DNA from: Candidatus Woesearchaeota archaeon
GTDB lineage: Archaea > Nanobdellota > Nanobdellia > Woesearchaeales > WJKL01
Direction: 5' to 3'
Length of the DNA stretch: 15,793 bases
Assembly: GCA_019322535.1 (NCBI GenBank)
Contig: JAHWIM010000064.1
Coordinates: 1 to 15,793, forward strand
Position 1 is the stretch's first letter, and each line of letters opens with the position of its first letter. The notes beneath the pieces were generated by a model. It saw nothing but the letters and a program-made list of their open reading frames with translations, was not told the DNA's origin and did not search any database. This document shows positions 13,339 to 15,793 of this stretch, piece after piece. A program made the position numbers and the translations under genes.

Positions 13339-13355
13339 GAAAATCTAGGATTTTC
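13339..13355 (-). repeat. Second triloop hairpin in the same leader
   Basis: On the minus strand GAAAATC-CTA-GATTTTC forms a perfect 7-bp stem, 8 bases upstream of the hairpin at 13312-13330. The tandem arrangement precedes the Shine-Dalgarno site of the 472-aa gene. Confidence 0.5.
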
Positions 13356-13386
13356 ATTACCTTTTTAAAAATATTAGTTAGATTTA

Positions 13387-13395
13387 TTTATATAT
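13387..13395 (-). promoter_or_regulatory. TATA box of the 472-aa/coiled-coil operon
   Basis: On the minus strand ATATATAAA is centred about 26 bases before base 13365. That gives a leader of about 66 bases holding both hairpins and the Shine-Dalgarno site. It is divergent from the rps6e promoter some 20 bases away. Confidence 0.55.
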
Positions 13396-13410
13396 TTTTC
13401 CTAATTGCAT

Positions 13411-13423
13411 AAGCTTTATAAAT
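13411..13423 (+). promoter_or_regulatory. BRE/TATA promoter of the rps6e-aIF2-gamma operon
   Basis: AAGCTTTATAAAT predicts a start near 13445, so the short leader carries the Shine-Dalgarno site at 13454-13459. The same 13 bases occur at 6135-6147. Confidence 0.7.
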
Positions 13424-13453
13424 GTTAACTTAATTCTGTATATAAATTTATGT

Positions 13454-13459
13454 GGAGGG
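13454..13459 (+). promoter_or_regulatory. Shine-Dalgarno site of rps6e
   Basis: GGAGGG lies about 7 bases before the ATG at 13466 and supports that start. Confidence 0.75.
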
Positions 13460-13465
13460 AATATT

Positions 13466-13993
13466 ATGGCTGAATTCAAACTTACTATTGCAGATTCTAA
13501 AACAGGTAAATGTTTTCAAAGAACAGTTGGAGAGCCTAATGCTAAGAATCTTATCGGCATGAAGATAGGTGATCCATTAAAAGGAGAGGCTATAGATTTA
13601 CCAGGTTATGAGTTTGTGATAACTGGTGGCAGTGATTACTGCGGGTTTCCTATGAGAAAGGGGATTAGCGGCGCAAGAAAAAGGATATTAATAGTTAAGG
13701 GTGTTGGTTTTAAAGGAGGCAGAAAAGGGGAGAAAAGAAGAAAAACTGTTTGCGGCGACAGAATTAATGAAAAGATTTCACAAGTTAATTTAAAGGTTGT
13801 AAAAGAAGGAAAAGCGAAATTAGCTGCAGAGAAAGCTGAAGAAGGCAAAGAGGCACCTAAAAAAGAAGAGAAACCTGCCAAGGAAGAAAAACCAAAAGCA
13901 GAGGAAAAGCCTAAAGAGAAACCTAAGGAAGAGAAAAAAGAAGCTGAAGAAAAGAAAGAACCTGAAAAACCTAAGGAAGAACCTAAAAAATAA
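13466..13993 (+). CDS. rps6e: Small-subunit ribosomal protein S6e with long charged tail
   Basis: Residues 1-115 match archaeal S6e, a 30S subunit protein. The features are FKLTIADSKTGKCFQ at the N terminus, LIGMKIGDPLKGEAIDLPGYEFVITGGSD near 29-57, and GFPMRKGISGARKRILIVKGVGFKG at 61-85. RKGEKRRKTVCGDRI at 86-100 completes the match. Residues from about 115 to 175 are a low-complexity Lys/Glu/Pro tail with repeated KEEKP/KPKEE units, longer than in most archaeal S6e (recollection of about 125 residues in total). The tail resembles in position the phosphorylated C terminus of eukaryotic S6, but it is not Ser-rich. It is the first gene of an operon with the 41-aa membrane protein and aIF2-gamma. 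Confidence 0.93.
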   Translation: MAEFKLTIADSKTGKCFQRTVGEPNAKNLIGMKIGDPLKGEAIDLPGYEFVITGGSDYCGFPMRKGISGARKRILIVKGVGFKGGRKGEKRRKTVCGDRINEKISQVNLKVVKEGKAKLAAEKAEEGKEAPKKEEKPAKEEKPKAEEKPKEKPKEEKKEAEEKKEPEKPKEEPKK

Positions 13994-14119
13994 ATGGTAA
14001 AAATTGATTTTAATAAGATAATTGTAAAGATTAAACAAATGCCTCCAGAAAAGCAGCTTGCATATTTAGCAATTGCTATTGGTGTTCTTTTTGTAATATT
14101 GGCTATATTGCTTTGGTAG
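13994..14119 (+). CDS. 41-aa single-pass membrane microprotein
   Basis: This short gene sits exactly between rps6e and aIF2-gamma. Its ATG follows the rps6e TAA directly (TAAATG), and its TAG is one base before the aIF2-gamma ATG. The product starts MVKIDFNKIIVKIKQMPPEK and continues into one hydrophobic helix (residues about 22-40) ending in Trp41. The N terminus is basic and therefore probably cytoplasmic. I do not recognise a family. It does not match Sec61-beta or SecE/Sec61-gamma as I know them. The tight packing in a translation operon argues for real coding and co-translation. A ribosome-membrane or translocon role is possible (inference). Confidence 0.75.
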   Translation: MVKIDFNKIIVKIKQMPPEKQLAYLAIAIGVLFVILAILLW

Positions 14120-14120
14120 A

Positions 14121-15350
14121 ATGGCAAAAAAGAAAGAATTAATACCTGAAATAAATATCGGATTAGTAGGTCATGTTGATCATGGAAAAACTACTTTAGT
14201 CAAAGCTCTAAGCGGCAAGTGGACTGATACTCATTCTGAAGAGATTAGGAGAGGTATTACAATAAGATTAGGTTATGCTGATGCTACTTTTTACAAATGT
14301 GAAAAATGCAGCAAATATGGGTTAAAAGAAAAATGTGAGTGTGGTGGTAAGGCAGCTGTGGTTAGAAAAGTCAGTTTTGTAGATGCTCCTGGACATGAAA
14401 GTTTAATGGCAACAATGTTGAGTGGAGCAACTATAATTGATGGTGCTTTGCTGCTTATTGCTGCAAATGAGAAATGCCCTCAGCCGCAAACAAGAGAGCA
14501 TTTGATGGCTTTAAAGATAAGCGGAATAAAAAATATAGTTGTTCTTCAAAATAAAGTAGATATTGTAACTGAGGAAGAAGCAGAAAAAAATTATGAAGAG
14601 ATTAAGGCTTTTTTAAAAGGCACTGACTATGAAAAAGCTCCTATTGTGCCAATTTCTGCACAACAGAATGCAAATATTGATGTTTTAATTGAAGCTATTG
14701 AAAAAACCATAAAGACTCCAAAAAGAAACCCTAAGGATGATCCTATATTGCTGATAGCAAGGAGTTTTGATATAAACAAACCAGGCACATCAATCAAGGA
14801 TTTAACAGGCGGTGTATTAGGAGGAGTGATGAGGCAGGGAATCTTTAAAATAGGAGATGAGATTGAATTAAAACCTGGATTGAGGTTTGAGGAAAAAAAC
14901 AGAATAGAATGGAAAACAGTTAAAACAAAAATAGTTGGTTTAAAAACTGGCGGAGCTGATGTAAAAGAGATAAGTCCTGGCGGCAGTGTTGGTGTTTTGA
15001 CTGCTTTAGATCCTTCTATTGTAAAAAGTGATTCTCTTGCTGGAAGTATTGGAGGATTATCTGATAAACTTCCTCCTGTTTGGGATGATTTGAAGTTAGA
15101 TGTTCATTTGTTAGAGAGGGTTGTTGGAGCAAAAGAAGATATTAAAGTAGAGCCAATAAAGATGAATGAATCATTGATGCTTAATGTTAACTCTGCTGCA
15201 ACTGTTGGTGTTGTTACAGAATTAAAGAAAAACGCTGTTAGGTGCACATTAAAATTACCTGTTTGTGCAAGCGCTGGTTCTAATGTAACAATAAGCAGAA
15301 GGATTGGAACCAGATTTAGATTAATTGGTTATGGTATTATTAAGGAATAA
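14121..15350 (+). CDS. eif2g: Translation initiation factor aIF2 subunit gamma
   Basis: This is the GTPase core of archaeal IF2, which carries Met-tRNAi to the 30S subunit. The 409-aa length is standard. The G motifs are GHVDHGKTT (17-25), RRGIT (43-47, switch 1), DAPGHE (88-93, switch 2), NKVD (144-147) and SAQ (179-181). The zinc knuckle typical of the gamma subunit is present between G2 and G3: C60, C63, C72 and C74. Domains II and III follow (about 205-409), with GGVLGGVMRQG and the final RFRLIGYGIIK. Translation starts at ATG 14121, one base after the stop of the 41-aa gene and without a Shine-Dalgarno site, so it is probably coupled. The alpha and beta subunits are not in this window. 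Confidence 0.97.
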   Translation: MAKKKELIPEINIGLVGHVDHGKTTLVKALSGKWTDTHSEEIRRGITIRLGYADATFYKCEKCSKYGLKEKCECGGKAAVVRKVSFVDAPGHESLMATMLSGATIIDGALLLIAANEKCPQPQTREHLMALKISGIKNIVVLQNKVDIVTEEEAEKNYEEIKAFLKGTDYEKAPIVPISAQQNANIDVLIEAIEKTIKTPKRNPKDDPILLIARSFDINKPGTSIKDLTGGVLGGVMRQGIFKIGDEIELKPGLRFEEKNRIEWKTVKTKIVGLKTGGADVKEISPGGSVGVLTALDPSIVKSDSLAGSIGGLSDKLPPVWDDLKLDVHLLERVVGAKEDIKVEPIKMNESLMLNVNSAATVGVVTELKKNAVRCTLKLPVCASAGSNVTISRRIGTRFRLIGYGIIKE

Positions 15351-15354
15351 AAAA

Positions 15355-15363
15355 TTTATAAAT
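15355..15363 (+). promoter_or_regulatory. TATA box, leaderless promoter of the DUF1616-like gene
   Basis: TTTATAAAT is centred 26 bases before the ATG at 15385, directly after the aIF2-gamma stop codon. Confidence 0.7.
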
Positions 15364-15384
15364 AGCAACTGATTTCTTTAATTT

Positions 15385-15645
15385 ATGTTGGGAGTAATTA
15401 GATTAATAATTGCAGGTGGTTTTCTTTTATTTATTCCTGGTTATTTATTAACTTTAATTCTTTTTAAAAAACTAGATAAGTTAGAGAGAATTGCGTTAGC
15501 TATTGGCTTAAGCATTTGTTTCTCTGTATTAATTGGTTTGATACTAGGATATTCAACTAAAATTGGAATAAACTCTATTAATTTGTGGGTTAGTTATATT
15601 TTATTTTGTGTAGTTATGTTAATAATTTATTTTAAAAGAAAATGA
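15385..15645 (+). CDS. Small membrane protein resembling the DUF1616 N-terminal region
   Basis: The 86-aa protein has three hydrophobic helices (about residues 4-26, 37-55 and 66-82). The sequence FLLFIPGYLLTLILFKKLDKLERIAL, followed by a Ser-containing helix and GILG-type turn, matches from memory the PGY...LERxAL pattern of DUF1616 membrane proteins. Those are longer and often sit in surface-glycan loci. Here only the membrane part exists. It overlaps the next gene by 4 bases (ATGA), indicating coupling, and the pair probably works together in the membrane on polysaccharide or glycoprotein assembly (inference). The gene is leaderless. Confidence 0.7.
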   Translation: MLGVIRLIIAGGFLLFIPGYLLTLILFKKLDKLERIALAIGLSICFSVLIGLILGYSTKIGINSINLWVSYILFCVVMLIIYFKRK

Positions 15646-15793
15646 AAAGAAATAGGATTTTGTTAATCATTGGAATATTGGTTTTAGTTGGTTTTCTTAT
15701 TTATTCTCCTCATCTGGGTTATAGATTTCCAATTCATCTTGATGAATGGGTTCATTTAGACTGGGCAGTTCATACTATAGATAAAGAAGGGTA
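15642..15793 (+). CDS. Membrane protein, possible GT-C glycosyltransferase (3' end outside window)
   Basis: The first 50 codons are visible. A basic start (MKRNR) leads into one transmembrane helix (ILLIIGILVLVGFLIY). A loop follows that reads SPHLGYRFPIHLDEWVHLDW, and the fragment ends near TIDKEG. An acidic DE motif in the first loop after the first helix, with nearby His, is the layout of GT-C membrane glycosyltransferases that use polyprenyl-linked sugars (family-level inference). The remainder lies beyond the window, so the family is not certain. The ATGA overlap with the DUF1616-like gene supports an operon. Confidence 0.6.
   Translation, partial: MKRNRILLIIGILVLVGFLIYSPHLGYRFPIHLDEWVHLDWAVHTIDKEG

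Noticed and set aside
13820..13990. Tandem AAG/GAA/CCT-rich repeat as a DNA repeat element
   Set aside because: It is explained by the Lys/Glu/Pro-rich protein tail. Units are irregular and in frame.
13636..14127. Long minus-strand frame rich in Phe, Ser and Leu opposite rps6e
   Set aside because: It is the antisense of the Lys/Glu/Pro tail and core of S6e. The plus-strand gene has family signatures, a promoter and a Shine-Dalgarno site.
1..15793. tRNA, rRNA, CRISPR array, transposon or origin
   Set aside because: By eye I found no GC-rich tRNA-like fold, no regularly spaced direct repeats, no transposase motifs and no paired terminal repeats. A tRNAscan or Infernal run would settle the RNA part.

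Overview
The window is strongly AT-rich and comes from an archaeon, most likely a small-genome DPANN lineage such as Woesearchaeota or Pacearchaeota (inference from gene content and base composition). It encodes archaeal/eukaryotic-type translation proteins (S6e, aIF2-gamma), the archaeal wyosine enzyme Taw3 and a form III-type RuBisCO fragment. TATA boxes recur about 26 bases ahead of start codons, as expected of archaeal leaderless promoters. A second set of genes carries clear Shine-Dalgarno sites.

Layout, left to right. Bases 1-684 hold the C-terminal half of RuBisCO, followed by an unrecognised 153-aa gene (727-1188) on its own leaderless promoter. Next is a large secreted, C-terminally anchored surface protein with cadherin/Ig-like repeats (1300-3234). 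It converges with a minus-strand pair: a nucleotidyltransferase with a helical C-terminal domain, then Taw3. A minus-strand membrane protein with a cytoplasmic zinc ribbon (4717-5316) is divergent from a tandem Fis-type HTH protein (5424-6071). Bases 6072-6391 contain hairpins, an archaeal promoter and a 40-aa micro-ORF. Then come an HELGH metallopeptidase with an overlapping 96-aa partner (6392-7508), a DUF483-like protein (7543-8208) and a convergent 38-aa zinc ribbon (8205-8321).

From 8376 to 13299 the minus strand carries an accessory-looking block, read right to left. A 472-aa unknown protein and a 209-aa coiled-coil protein come first. After them come a 685-aa endonuclease IV/xylose-isomerase-like TIM barrel with a very large insertion, a 43-aa ORF and a class I methyltransferase. 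The 472-aa gene and the TIM-barrel gene each have a leader region containing AT-rich triloop hairpins. This is the best candidate here for an undescribed system, but its function is unknown.

The right end returns to housekeeping genes: a tightly packed rps6e - 41-aa membrane microprotein - aIF2-gamma operon (13466-15350). A DUF1616-like membrane protein follows, overlapping by 4 bases the start of a membrane protein cut by the window end, possibly a GT-C glycosyltransferase. I saw no tRNA, rRNA, CRISPR array or insertion sequence.
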